A stretch of 64,000 nt of DNA from an uncultured Duncaniella sp. (GTDB lineage Bacteria; Bacteroidota; Bacteroidia; Bacteroidales; Muribaculaceae): NCBI GenBank assembly GCA_910584825.1, contig CAJUCI010000002.1:109494-173493 (forward strand). The letters run 5' to 3'. Positions 7,512 through 15,764 of this stretch are shown one piece after another (the stretch's first letter is position 1; every line of letters starts with the position of its first letter). A model generated the notes under the pieces. The model made no database searches. It was not told where the DNA came from and saw only the letters and a program-made list of their open reading frames with translations. Both the position numbers and the translations under genes were made by a program.

Positions 7512-9026
7512 TCACTCCATAATCGCCTTGATGGCACGGCCTACGGCCTGAGCTATGTCCATAGCGGTAGTGCCGTATTCGCCCTCGGTCTCGGCGGCAA
7601 TCTCTCCGGCGAGGCCGTGGATATAGACGCCGGCCACCGATGCGGCCTCGGGCTTGTAGCCATGGGCCAGGAGCGAGGTGATGATGCCGGTGAGCACATC
7701 GCCGCTTCCGGCGGTAGCCATAGCCGGGGTGCCGGAGGAGTTGAAGAACACTTTGCCGTCAGGACGCACTGTGGCTGTGTAACGCCCCTTGAGCACAATG
7801 AGAATCTTATAACGGTGGGCCACCTCGATGGCTTTGAGCAGACGGGCCTCGGCCGAGGTCTGCGTGCCGAAGATGCGGTCAAACTCTCCGGCATGCGGGG
7901 TGAGTATCGAGCCGGGGGCGATATGGTCAAGCAACGCCTGATTCTGAGCCAGCGCGTTGAGGGCGTCGGCATCAATCACGAGCGGGCGTTTATAGCTCTT
8001 TATGAGGGTCTCGAACGCCCCGCGGGTGGCATCGTTCGTGCCTATGCCGGGGCCGACTCCGATGGCCGAGCAGTTGAAGCGGGCCGACATGTCGGAGATG
8101 ACATACTCCTGACGGTCAGGCGAGAACAGGGCCTCGGGCACCTGACTCTGGAGCACCGGGAATGCGGCACGCGCACTGTGCACGGTGAGTTTACCCACTC
8201 CGCTACGCAAGGCTCCGCGCGCGGCCATGACGGCTGCACCCGACATGCCGTAGCATCCGGCAAAGAGGAGGGCGTGGCCGTAGTCGGCCTTGGAGGAGAA
8301 TGGTTTGCGGGGCTTGAGCACGGCGCGCACCTCGTCACGCTCGACGTAGAAATATTTTGTCGGGGTCTCGATTATGGCACGGCTGCTCAATCCGATGTCA
8401 AGCACCTTCCACCGCCCTATGATGTCGGCATTGTCGCTGAGGAGGAATGAGAGGCGCGGGAACTGCACGGCGAGAGTGATGGTGGCATGCACCACATTGC
8501 GCCCTATGACGCGAGCGTTCCAGTCGCCAAAAAGGCCCGAGGGGACGTCGATGGATATAACCGTGGCCCCCGACTCGCTGATGTTGCGGGCCAGCATCAT
8601 GAAGCCGCCTTCAAGAGGGTCGCGAAGCCCCGAGCCGAAGAGTCCGTCGATGACGAGATGGTCGGGGGTCAGCGAGGGCAGCTCGGCGCGGTCGATAATC
8701 TCTATCAGTCCCTGATAGCCCGTGGCGAGGAGTTCGCGCTTGGCCTGGAGGCAATCGCGAGAGAGTGAATTGCCCTTGAAGTTGAACAGCAATATGCGCG
8801 GATAGAACCCGGCCTCAAGCATAAGCCTTCCCACCACGAGGGCGTCGGCTCCGTTGTTACCCGAGCCGGCAAATATGACCACGGGCGTCGACGGACTCCA
8901 TCGGCCCACTATCTCGCCCGTGACACCCTCGGCCACACGGCGTATCAGCTCCTGCGAGCTGACACCCTCTTCCTCGATGGTGACACGGTCAATCTTGCGT
9001 ATATTTTCAGTGCTAAAAATCTTCAT
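7512..9026 (-). CDS. nnr: Bifunctional NAD(P)HX epimerase / ADP-dependent NAD(P)HX dehydratase
   Basis: The start at 9026 (MKIFSTENIRKID) is preferred over one 24 bp upstream because family members begin this way; it gives 504 residues. The N-terminal YjeF_N epimerase domain (about 1-215) carries VVIFAGSGNNGADALVVGR. The C-terminal carbohydrate-kinase-like dehydratase domain (about 225-500) carries LTPHAGEF and MATAGSGDVLTGI. The enzyme repairs hydrated NADH and NADPH in the cytoplasm. A well-formed Bacteroidetes promoter lies 38 bp upstream of the start. The DUF4831 gene is probably co-transcribed with it. Confidence 0.95.
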   Translation of the reverse strand: MKIFSTENIRKIDRVTIEEEGVSSQELIRRVAEGVTGEIVGRWSPSTPVVIFAGSGNNGADALVVGRLMLEAGFYPRILLFNFKGNSLSRDCLQAKRELLATGYQGLIEIIDRAELPSLTPDHLVIDGLFGSGLRDPLEGGFMMLARNISESGATVISIDVPSGLFGDWNARVIGRNVVHATITLAVQFPRLSFLLSDNADIIGRWKVLDIGLSSRAIIETPTKYFYVERDEVRAVLKPRKPFSSKADYGHALLFAGCYGMSGAAVMAARGALRSGVGKLTVHSARAAFPVLQSQVPEALFSPDRQEYVISDMSARFNCSAIGVGPGIGTNDATRGAFETLIKSYKRPLVIDADALNALAQNQALLDHIAPGSILTPHAGEFDRIFGTQTSAEARLLKAIEVAHRYKILIVLKGRYTATVRPDGKVFFNSSGTPAMATAGSGDVLTGIITSLLAHGYKPEAASVAGVYIHGLAGEIAAETEGEYGTTAMDIAQAVGRAIKAIME

Positions 9027-9063
9027 AGGACGGCAAATTTCACAGGGCATACTTTACCCCACG

Positions 9064-9094
9064 CAAAAGTACAAAACTTAACCATCCCATCAAA
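9064..9094 (-). promoter_or_regulatory. Promoter of nnr
   Basis: On the minus strand TACTTTTG (9064-9071) fits the TAnnTTTG -7 box, and TTTG (9091-9094) lies 19 nt upstream as the -33 box. Confidence 0.75.
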
Positions 9095-9136
9095 ATTTAT
9101 TCCATTCGAAACCATTATTTCTACTTATATCTTCAA

Positions 9137-9766
9137 CTATATAATAGTCTCATAAATTAACCCCTCCTGATTAAGCATATCCTGAAGTTTTTTAGTCGGT
9201 CTTACCAATATCCTTTTTATATCATGCATCCTTAACAATGGAATATCGTCCTCATGGTCGGTCATTACCACGGATATTTTCCAGTTTCGTTCATTCGCAT
9301 ATGCTTCCGCGCATTCGCCCTTTGCCAGTCCCCGCATCTCCTCACGGCACTTAATAAGTTTATCAGTGTCACTTGCAACATATCCATCAAAATCCAACAA
9401 CGAAACTAACGGAGCTACATATATGTCAGGGGCTGCAGTAGCCAATATTATTTTATATCCTTGATTGCTATACGATATTATGCGCGCCATTACATCTTCT
9501 GACACAAAACCTTTCAAACACTTAACAAAAGCCATAATGTCATCATCAGTCAATCGAGACTCAGACATCCTGATAATCTCTCTTTTCATTTCTATATGGC
9601 TAACAATATTCAATAATCGTTTTATTGCAACAGAACATATCGACAATTTACAAGATAAAGACAATACATGAATCATCCATTTCATCAAAAGATGTAATGA
9701 ATTTCCATCAATCAGTGTACCGTCAAGATCTACTACTATACATTTTTTTTCATGTCCATCGACCAT
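9137..9766 (-). CDS. HAD-superfamily phosphatase
   Basis: A 209-residue protein. HAD motif I is DLDGTL (residues 13-18, nucleophile D13), motif II includes T110 in IILATAAPD, and motif IV is around TDHEDD (169-174). The cap region (about 25-95) is helical and contains a hydrophobic stretch (MIHVLSLSCKLSICSVAIKR). The family removes phosphate from small molecules or sugar phosphates. Its start overlaps the phosphoribosyltransferase gene by 31 bp, so the two are tightly coupled, and a glycosyltransferase lies upstream of both. DNA here is clearly AT-richer than the flanks, which points to horizontal acquisition. A role in dephosphorylating a phosphoribosyl adduct on a glycan is inference. Confidence 0.85.
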   Translation of the reverse strand: MVDGHEKKCIVVDLDGTLIDGNSLHLLMKWMIHVLSLSCKLSICSVAIKRLLNIVSHIEMKREIIRMSESRLTDDDIMAFVKCLKGFVSEDVMARIISYSNQGYKIILATAAPDIYVAPLVSLLDFDGYVASDTDKLIKCREEMRGLAKGECAEAYANERNWKISVVMTDHEDDIPLLRMHDIKRILVRPTKKLQDMLNQEGLIYETII

Positions 9767-10299
9767 GGGAATCTAATTAAAGTAGAGTCATTATATAAAT
9801 AATAATCCGGCATAATAACCGGTTGAGGCGTCGTCACCGTTATCACCGCACTTTTAACGACAATCCCGGGTGAAACTTTTTTTAGTTCTGACACCACAGT
9901 GTTGAGAGTAACACCACTATCCACAGCGTCATCAACTATTAACACATTCATTGTCGGAAGTGCTTTAACACTCTCAGGCAGTTTAATTGAACGAGGCGAT
10001 TCATCTCGATGAAATCTCGACCACAAAGACTCTAAAACACGAATTATATCCAACATCCATATAGGAAGGATTTTTATCAGACCTTTTATCCGTTGTTTAT
10101 TTGTAGTCATCGGACGTTGCAGTGATATCAGATGAATTTTCGCGTCAGGGAAACTAACCCCAACAATATTTGCAACATACTCTCCGCCCGTCTTTATACC
10201 GACAATCATATTCGGCCTAAATCCGTCATCACAAATCATCTGAGCAAGACGAAAACACTCAGATTCAAAATCGCTATTACGAAGTGTCTTTACTCTCAT
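9736..10299 (-). CDS. Type I phosphoribosyltransferase
   Basis: A 187-residue protein with the PRPP-binding signature VLIVDDAVDSGVTL (residues 119-132) and an upstream PPi-loop-like KTGGE (36-40), both hallmarks of type I PRTases. The middle (about 68-110) is an insertion with a hydrophobic segment, unlike compact purine-salvage enzymes. Its ATG overlaps the glycosyltransferase stop by 4 bp and its end overlaps the HAD gene by 31 bp. That arrangement fits a glycan-modifying role in which phosphoribose from PRPP is transferred to an acceptor. Simple nucleobase salvage remains possible. AT-rich composition matches its two neighbours. Confidence 0.85.
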   Translation of the reverse strand: MRVKTLRNSDFESECFRLAQMICDDGFRPNMIVGIKTGGEYVANIVGVSFPDAKIHLISLQRPMTTNKQRIKGLIKILPIWMLDIIRVLESLWSRFHRDESPRSIKLPESVKALPTMNVLIVDDAVDSGVTLNTVVSELKKVSPGIVVKSAVITVTTPQPVIMPDYYLYNDSTLIRFPWSMDMKKNV

Positions 10300-11243
10300 T
10301 TATACATAATTCGTGAACACAACCCTACCAGTCCTTTTCCGATATAGCTAACCAGTATTCCCAGTTTGTTTTTAAGACGCACTTGGGGATTACGGAGGCT
10401 TGCAAGGCGGTAGGACTTAATCAGCTGCCAGCATTGCTCTTTGACCGCGGCATATTGGCCGTCCTTGTCATGCACACACAAGAGCCCGAATATATTGAAG
10501 TTGGCACTCAGTCGGCGGTCACGCGCGGCGGGGAGCAAGTCGGGGTATGATTGAGCATATTCTTTCTCAATATCTTCCGTTATAGTCAAAACATCAAAAC
10601 GCCGAGAAGAGAAGGTGTTTATAAAACTGCCCGGATTATCTCTATAAAAATATACCTCATCCGAAACTATAACCACACTCCTTAACCGAGGGAACAATTT
10701 TGCAAAATAATCAAGGTCCTCATACCACATGCCCTTGCGAAAACTGACATCTTTTATAGATTCATATCTATAAAGTTTTCCGCAAACAGATGTATTTATA
10801 CCTATTTGAAGCAATCCTTCCTTAGCTGCCTCATATCCAGACAAACATCGCAGAGCTTTATTCTTATGTTCACGGATGGAATATTTTAATGACCTCACAT
10901 ACTCTCCAACCACGACATCACAATCTGTTGTGACATTGCTTTCCAGCGATGTCAATGATGTCGGATACAACATGTCATCACTGTCGAGGAATGTAACCCA
11001 TTCTCCCCGGACTTGTCCGAGTCCGAAATTTCGAGCATCTGCCAATCCCCCATTACTTTTCCTTACCACGCGGAACCTGCCATCCCTGCCGGCGTATTCG
11101 AGGGCGATGGATGCGGTGGAGTCGGTCGAGCCGTCATCGACAATAATTGTCTCCCAGTCAGTATAAGTCTGCGCAAGCACACTCTCCAGGCAGTCCCGGA
11201 GGTAGGCTTGCGCATTATAGGCCGGTATGATGACGGATATCAT
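10296..11243 (-). CDS. Family 2 glycosyltransferase
   Basis: A 315-residue GT-A enzyme starting MISVIIPAYNAQAYLRDCLE. It has the nucleotide-sugar motif VDDGSTDS (about 35-42) and a DSD metal site (87-89). The C-terminal third is basic (RLASLRNPQVRLKNKLG) and suits membrane association. It adds a sugar to a surface polysaccharide or lipid-linked glycan; the sugar cannot be read from sequence. It is followed with a 4-bp overlap by a PRTase gene and then a HAD gene, and begins 12 bp after the DUF4923 gene. The 5' part is GC-rich like the chromosome while the rest is AT-rich, which may mark a recombination junction inside the gene. Confidence 0.9.
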   Translation of the reverse strand: MISVIIPAYNAQAYLRDCLESVLAQTYTDWETIIVDDGSTDSTASIALEYAGRDGRFRVVRKSNGGLADARNFGLGQVRGEWVTFLDSDDMLYPTSLTSLESNVTTDCDVVVGEYVRSLKYSIREHKNKALRCLSGYEAAKEGLLQIGINTSVCGKLYRYESIKDVSFRKGMWYEDLDYFAKLFPRLRSVVIVSDEVYFYRDNPGSFINTFSSRRFDVLTITEDIEKEYAQSYPDLLPAARDRRLSANFNIFGLLCVHDKDGQYAAVKEQCWQLIKSYRLASLRNPQVRLKNKLGILVSYIGKGLVGLCSRIMYK

Positions 11244-11255
11244 ATCGGGGTGAGG

Positions 11256-11954
11256 CTATTCGGTACGTTTCAGGTCAAATCCGGCCGTCATGCCGTCATA
11301 CTGCTCAAGCAGAGCCGACGCCCCCTTGAGCGTAGAGCTGTTGGATAGTGCGCTGATGCGCTGCATGAGGGTCATGAGCTTGGAAACGTCAAATGTCAGC
11401 TCCATAGCATTCTTGCCGTTAAGCGATATATAAGCCTCCATCGAGCCGATATTTACCTTCTTGAACGCCCGGAAGTGAAACAGGTAAGTGCCGTTTGATT
11501 CGTTACGCTCGATGGTGCCGCTCAGCGAGGCACGACGCCCTTTGAATGTAAAGGTCGAATCATTGTTGATGGTTACCACGAGGCTTGTCAGACCTGCTGT
11601 CTTATAATACGGCTCAAGTTTTTTCTCAACCGTGGCAGATGCGGCCGCACCACCGGCTTTGAGCAGAAAATTATCGCTCTTGAAGCTCACTGCGGGGCCG
11701 GAATATGACCATGTGCCCACGAGCTGCTCGATTCCGGCCTTGGAATTTCCGAGGCCAAGAGCTCCGGCCACACCTGACAGAAGGTCGCCAAGCCCGCCCT
11801 TCTGCGTCGCTGACGAGTCCTGCGACTGTTGCGACTGCTGTGTCTGCCCCTTGCCGAGACTGTTGAGTAAATCTGACAATGACTGGGCTGAGGCTGTCGA
11901 CGATGCGAAAATCAGCAGAAATGCGAGAGAGAGGCTTGTAATAATTCTTTTCAT
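11256..11954 (-). CDS. DUF4923 family secreted protein
   Basis: A 232-residue protein with signal peptide MKRIITSLSLAFLLIFASS and cleavage near ASA-QS. A Gln/Ser-rich linker follows (residues about 36-50), then a lipocalin-like beta-rich domain (LVGTWSYSGPAVSFKSDNFL). The family is common in Bacteroidales and of unknown function. It lies 12 bp before the GT2 gene on the same strand, so they may share a transcript, though the two compositions differ. Confidence 0.82.
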   Translation of the reverse strand: MKRIITSLSLAFLLIFASSTASAQSLSDLLNSLGKGQTQQSQQSQDSSATQKGGLGDLLSGVAGALGLGNSKAGIEQLVGTWSYSGPAVSFKSDNFLLKAGGAAASATVEKKLEPYYKTAGLTSLVVTINNDSTFTFKGRRASLSGTIERNESNGTYLFHFRAFKKVNIGSMEAYISLNGKNAMELTFDVSKLMTLMQRISALSNSSTLKGASALLEQYDGMTAGFDLKRTE

Positions 11955-12040
11955 AAACTTTCTATAGTTATCATGTCATTATGACCACATAAATCCCGAT
12001 TGGTTTAAGCTATAGCTCAGACTATAACCGACACAGGCCG

Positions 12041-14569
12041 TCAATAGGCAAGTGTGACGTTGTCAATCCACAGCCGTCCGCCGGTCGACGAGGCCGTGAG
12101 CGGGTCGGGTACGGTGATGACCGAGCGGCTCTCTTCCTCGATTGTGCCCGTGCGGACCGATGACGAGAACATCACCTTGATGCGCCGGGCCTTGACACCG
12201 AAATAGCGGTAATCAAGCGGCACACTGAACGCCGTGTAGCTCGAGGCGAGCGCAAGCATCTGACGGCCCGAGGCAATCACCACCTCGCCGTCTCCGTCAT
12301 TGCCGAGCACCTCGACGGTGACGAGTCCGCAGTCCGAGCGGTCAGCCTCGCCGGGAAAGAAGCGGTAGTAGCCGTTGAGCGACGACGGGCGCGACGACCA
12401 GTCAAGCCCCTCGACATACGACTCCTGCATGGATGCGGGGTCAAACGCATAGCTGCCGAGAAACAGTTTACCGGCCGCACGATAGGTGATGTTCGGGACT
12501 ATCGGCGAATAGTCAAGATAAGGTGTGCCGGTCTGCGTATAGTCGGGTATCGGCGCACCGTGAGGGTCAAAGGCTACACTCGTGAGCATGACCGCGAAAC
12601 TCTGGCTGAACACATTGTCACGCGTCAAGGCAACCGACGGCTGCATATACCACGTGTTATGGTTGGTCGAGGCCATCGCAAATGTCTTGGCATTCGTGTT
12701 GGCCCAGTGCTTGGGTATCTCCTGGTCAATGGTCGTGTGGTGTTGCCAGTTGAATATCTGCACCACGGTCTGGGAATATCGGCCACCCATTGCGAGGTCC
12801 TTGTACTTGACACCGTCGTCACGGTCTTCAAAATCGGCGTTGGGCAGCTGCGGGGTGCTCTCGGTGGTGACACTCACCGCCGGGGTGAATTCAGGATTAT
12901 CCACGCCCGACATCATCGTGGCCTTGAACTCATAGGATGTGGAGGGTGACAGGCCGATGACCGAAAGTATGCCCTGCTCGGGCACCACGCGATACACCGG
13001 GGCCTCCTGGCCGTTAATATATATGCGCGTGGACGCGGCTATGGCCTCGGTGAGCGACGGGTCAGAGGGGATGACTTTGACTGCCGCCATCGTGGCATAG
13101 GCATCGACATCTATGGTAAACGCGGGCATGGCCCGGGGAATGTCAAAGGTAGAGCGCACCTCGTCACAATACAGTATGCGCGCGGCCACCGGTACACTTC
13201 CCGAGGCTACGTCAAACGAAATCGAGTACATACCCTGCACGGCAAGCGGCTCGATGTCAAGCGGGCTGACCTTGCTCCACACTCCGGCCGACGGGTCGGT
13301 AGAGGTCTCAATCTCCACATGCTCCATGAAGCCCGAAGCGTCGCACTGCACCTCGATGCATGCGCGGTCCACACCCATAGTCACAGGATACATTTTCGTT
13401 ACGGCAATCTCCACAGGAGTTGTCCTGACAACAAGGCTTGCGGGCATAGAGGTCTTGCCGTCTGACGCCTCGGCCATTATGGCGAAGCCCGAAAGGGCCG
13501 ACTGCTCGTCGAGATATACAAGATTGCCCATCAAGCCGTCGAGAGTGACGGTGCCGCCCGAAGAGTCAAGGGAGTATCTCAGCCCCATGTCGCGAAGGCG
13601 CGTCTCTATTTCGGGAGTGAGATGGAGTAAATCCACCTCGGCCGGCATGCCGCTCTCGGCAAGTGAGCGCGAGCGGGTGGAGAAGATAATCGAGCGGAGC
13701 GGCGAACGGGATGCTATCGTTGCCGTAAACTGCGTGGAGGGCAGATTTCCTTCGGGCAGTTCAAATGTCTCGGACTCATTCCACGAGGTTGTGACCGTGG
13801 GAGCCTCGGCATTGATAAACTCTTCTGTCAGCACCACCGAACTGTCCTCGGCCGGGCCGTCGACAGTCACCTTCGGGCCTTGAGCCGTGGCCTCACAGTC
13901 GACCGTCAGTTCATAGAGCGTCGCGGCACGGGCCGCAGGGATGGTATAGGAAGGGAATGTCACACGGCATCCGTCAGCCATGACTATATCCAGCACCACC
14001 TCGATATCTCCGGGACTGAGACAAAGGTAACGGCTCTCGGAGGGGGAATAGTCATGATACAACCCTCCGGGCGTATGGACAAGTGATGTTATAGATGTGA
14101 ATTCCGAGCATGCCGACTCGGTGTAATGCACCCTGACAAGCGAATTGGCCAGCGACATGCTTACAGTAGCCCTGTTGTCCTGCGACTCAACCACGCGGGC
14201 GTCAGTGCTGCCGTAAAACGCGGGCTTGTCAAAGCCTTCATCCTCAGGATTTCCGCTTATCGCCGATAGATTGTAGACCCCGGCGATGTAGAACTGCGAC
14301 TGGGGGAACTCCTCGGCATTGTCCCACGTATGGGCATATCCCCCCTCTTCGGCGGTCATGGTCAGCGACACACTTCCGGCCGCAGGGGCATACCCCGTCG
14401 ACACATTCTCTCCATTCCCACCCGCAACCGTCGCTATATCGTCAGTCACAATGTCAAGCGAGAACATTCCGGCGTTGAGCGTGCCAAACTGCTCACGGTC
14501 AGACGAGCATGCCACCACCCCACCGGCCAGCAGGGATAACGACATGAATTTAAGAATGTGACGAATCAT
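12041..14569 (-). CDS. Large DUF4493 / PCMD-domain lipoprotein
   Basis: An 842-residue lipoprotein with lipobox GVVAC and lipidated cysteine at residue 21. The N-terminal part resembles DUF4493 (GTLNAGMFSLDI). Repeated Ig-like beta segments fill about 260-580. The C-terminal part, about 590-842, matches the PCMD (putative carbohydrate metabolism) domain, beginning PNADFED and ending GRLWIDNVTLAY. Such proteins are surface-exposed and may bind glycans; no catalytic residues can be assigned. It stands alone on the minus strand, with tandem heptamer repeats upstream at 14575-14805. Confidence 0.82.
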   Translation of the reverse strand: MIRHILKFMSLSLLAGGVVACSSDREQFGTLNAGMFSLDIVTDDIATVAGGNGENVSTGYAPAAGSVSLTMTAEEGGYAHTWDNAEEFPQSQFYIAGVYNLSAISGNPEDEGFDKPAFYGSTDARVVESQDNRATVSMSLANSLVRVHYTESACSEFTSITSLVHTPGGLYHDYSPSESRYLCLSPGDIEVVLDIVMADGCRVTFPSYTIPAARAATLYELTVDCEATAQGPKVTVDGPAEDSSVVLTEEFINAEAPTVTTSWNESETFELPEGNLPSTQFTATIASRSPLRSIIFSTRSRSLAESGMPAEVDLLHLTPEIETRLRDMGLRYSLDSSGGTVTLDGLMGNLVYLDEQSALSGFAIMAEASDGKTSMPASLVVRTTPVEIAVTKMYPVTMGVDRACIEVQCDASGFMEHVEIETSTDPSAGVWSKVSPLDIEPLAVQGMYSISFDVASGSVPVAARILYCDEVRSTFDIPRAMPAFTIDVDAYATMAAVKVIPSDPSLTEAIAASTRIYINGQEAPVYRVVPEQGILSVIGLSPSTSYEFKATMMSGVDNPEFTPAVSVTTESTPQLPNADFEDRDDGVKYKDLAMGGRYSQTVVQIFNWQHHTTIDQEIPKHWANTNAKTFAMASTNHNTWYMQPSVALTRDNVFSQSFAVMLTSVAFDPHGAPIPDYTQTGTPYLDYSPIVPNITYRAAGKLFLGSYAFDPASMQESYVEGLDWSSRPSSLNGYYRFFPGEADRSDCGLVTVEVLGNDGDGEVVIASGRQMLALASSYTAFSVPLDYRYFGVKARRIKVMFSSSVRTGTIEEESRSVITVPDPLTASSTGGRLWIDNVTLAY

Positions 14570-14574
14570 TGGAG

Positions 14575-14805
14575 AATTTATAGTATAGAGTATAGAGGGG
14601 AAAGTATAGAGGGGGGGGTGAGTATAGAGGTAGCAGTATAGAGTATAGAGGGGTGTGAGTATAGAGTATAGAGGGAAAAGTATAGAGGGATGAGGCGCGA
14701 TATATAATTTTAAACTTTAAACTTTAAACTTTTTAAACTTTCTTTTAACTCTAAACTTCTTTAACTCTAAACTTTTTAAACTATAAACTATAACCTTTAA
14801 ACTCT
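14575..14805. repeat. Two heptamer tandem arrays (GTATAGA and TAAACTT words)
   Basis: 14580-14690 repeats AGTATAGAG-type words separated by G-runs. 14705-14805 repeats TTTAAACT-type words up to the murI stop codon. Both arrays are imperfect and sit between murI and the DUF4493 gene. No gene is seen here. Confidence 0.9.
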
Positions 14806-15622
14806 AAATCAACTCTATGCGCGAGGCATGCACGGGCTCTTCCATAAATATTCCCGCCATGTCGGTAAACTTGTCGGGGTGTTCGGTGGTCAGATAGGTC
14901 ACCGACCCGCCTTTGGAGCAGCGGGCATCCATATCTGGATGACGCTCCATATAGTCGGCAAGACTTGCAGCCACGAGTGCGCCTTGGGTGATGACGCGGG
15001 CACGCCCGGCCACCTGCTTCTCAATCTTATCGAGCAGGAGCGGATAGTGGGTGCATCCGAGCACTATGGTGTCAATCTCAGGCTCTTCGGCAAACAGCTC
15101 CTCGACATACTTCCTGACGAAATAGTCGGCTCCGGGTGAGTCATACTCCTTGTTTTCCACCAGCGGCACCCACATGGGGCAGGCCACCGAGACGGTGCGG
15201 AACGCGGGGCAGAACTTGGCAATCTCGATGTCATACGTGCCTGACGAGATGGTGCCGGGAGTGCCGAGCACACCAATGTTGCCGTTCTTGCTCACTTTAG
15301 CGAGAGCCTCGACGGTGGGAATGATTACGCCGAGCACACGTTTGTCGGGGTCAATCTTCGGGAGGTCCTTCTGCTGGATTGAGCGCAGAGCCTTGGCCGA
15401 TGCGGTGTTGCACGCGAGAATCACAAGCTCGCATCCGCGCTCGAAAAGATTGCGCACGGCCTGGAGCGTGAACTCATACACGACGTCAAACGAGCGTGTG
15501 CCGTAAGGTGCGCGCGCATTGTCGCCAAGATATATGTAATCATATTCTGGAAGAGCCTTGCGTATCTCCTTGAGTATCGTGAGGCCTCCGTAACCCGAGT
15601 CAAAAACACCGATGGGTCCCAT
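14804..15622 (-). CDS. murI: Glutamate racemase
   Basis: A 272-residue cytoplasmic enzyme making D-glutamate for peptidoglycan. It starts MGPIGVFDSGYGGL with the conserved D8. The two catalytic cysteines are C71 in LACNTAS and C190 in VLGCTHYPLL, with H192 beside the second. Length is normal. It lies alone between the DUF4493 gene and the nuo cluster. Confidence 0.96.
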   Translation of the reverse strand: MGPIGVFDSGYGGLTILKEIRKALPEYDYIYLGDNARAPYGTRSFDVVYEFTLQAVRNLFERGCELVILACNTASAKALRSIQQKDLPKIDPDKRVLGVIIPTVEALAKVSKNGNIGVLGTPGTISSGTYDIEIAKFCPAFRTVSVACPMWVPLVENKEYDSPGADYFVRKYVEELFAEEPEIDTIVLGCTHYPLLLDKIEKQVAGRARVITQGALVAASLADYMERHPDMDARCSKGGSVTYLTTEHPDKFTDMAGIFMEEPVHASRIELI

Positions 15623-15684
15623 AGTGAGAAGGTGTGAATTAGTGATTAAAAAGAGCCGTTGAATATATTGTTGAATATATCAAG

Positions 15685-15724
15685 CATCTCCGGCCATAGA
15701 GTTAACACCCTCGGGCCGGAGATG
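15685..15724 (-). terminator. Strong hairpin after nuoN
   Basis: CATCTCCGGCC pairs with GGCCGGAGATG around an 18-nt loop, 41 bp after the nuoN stop. The T-rich flank is better on the plus side, so termination of the nuo/atp transcript here is inferred from position. Confidence 0.55.
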
Positions 15725-15764
15725 GTTTTATAACTATATGATACAATTATCAGTCAAGCGATTG

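Noticed and set aside
14575..14805. CRISPR or attachment-site array
   Set aside because: Repeats are 7 nt and imperfect with no unique spacers, so this is a heptamer tandem array.
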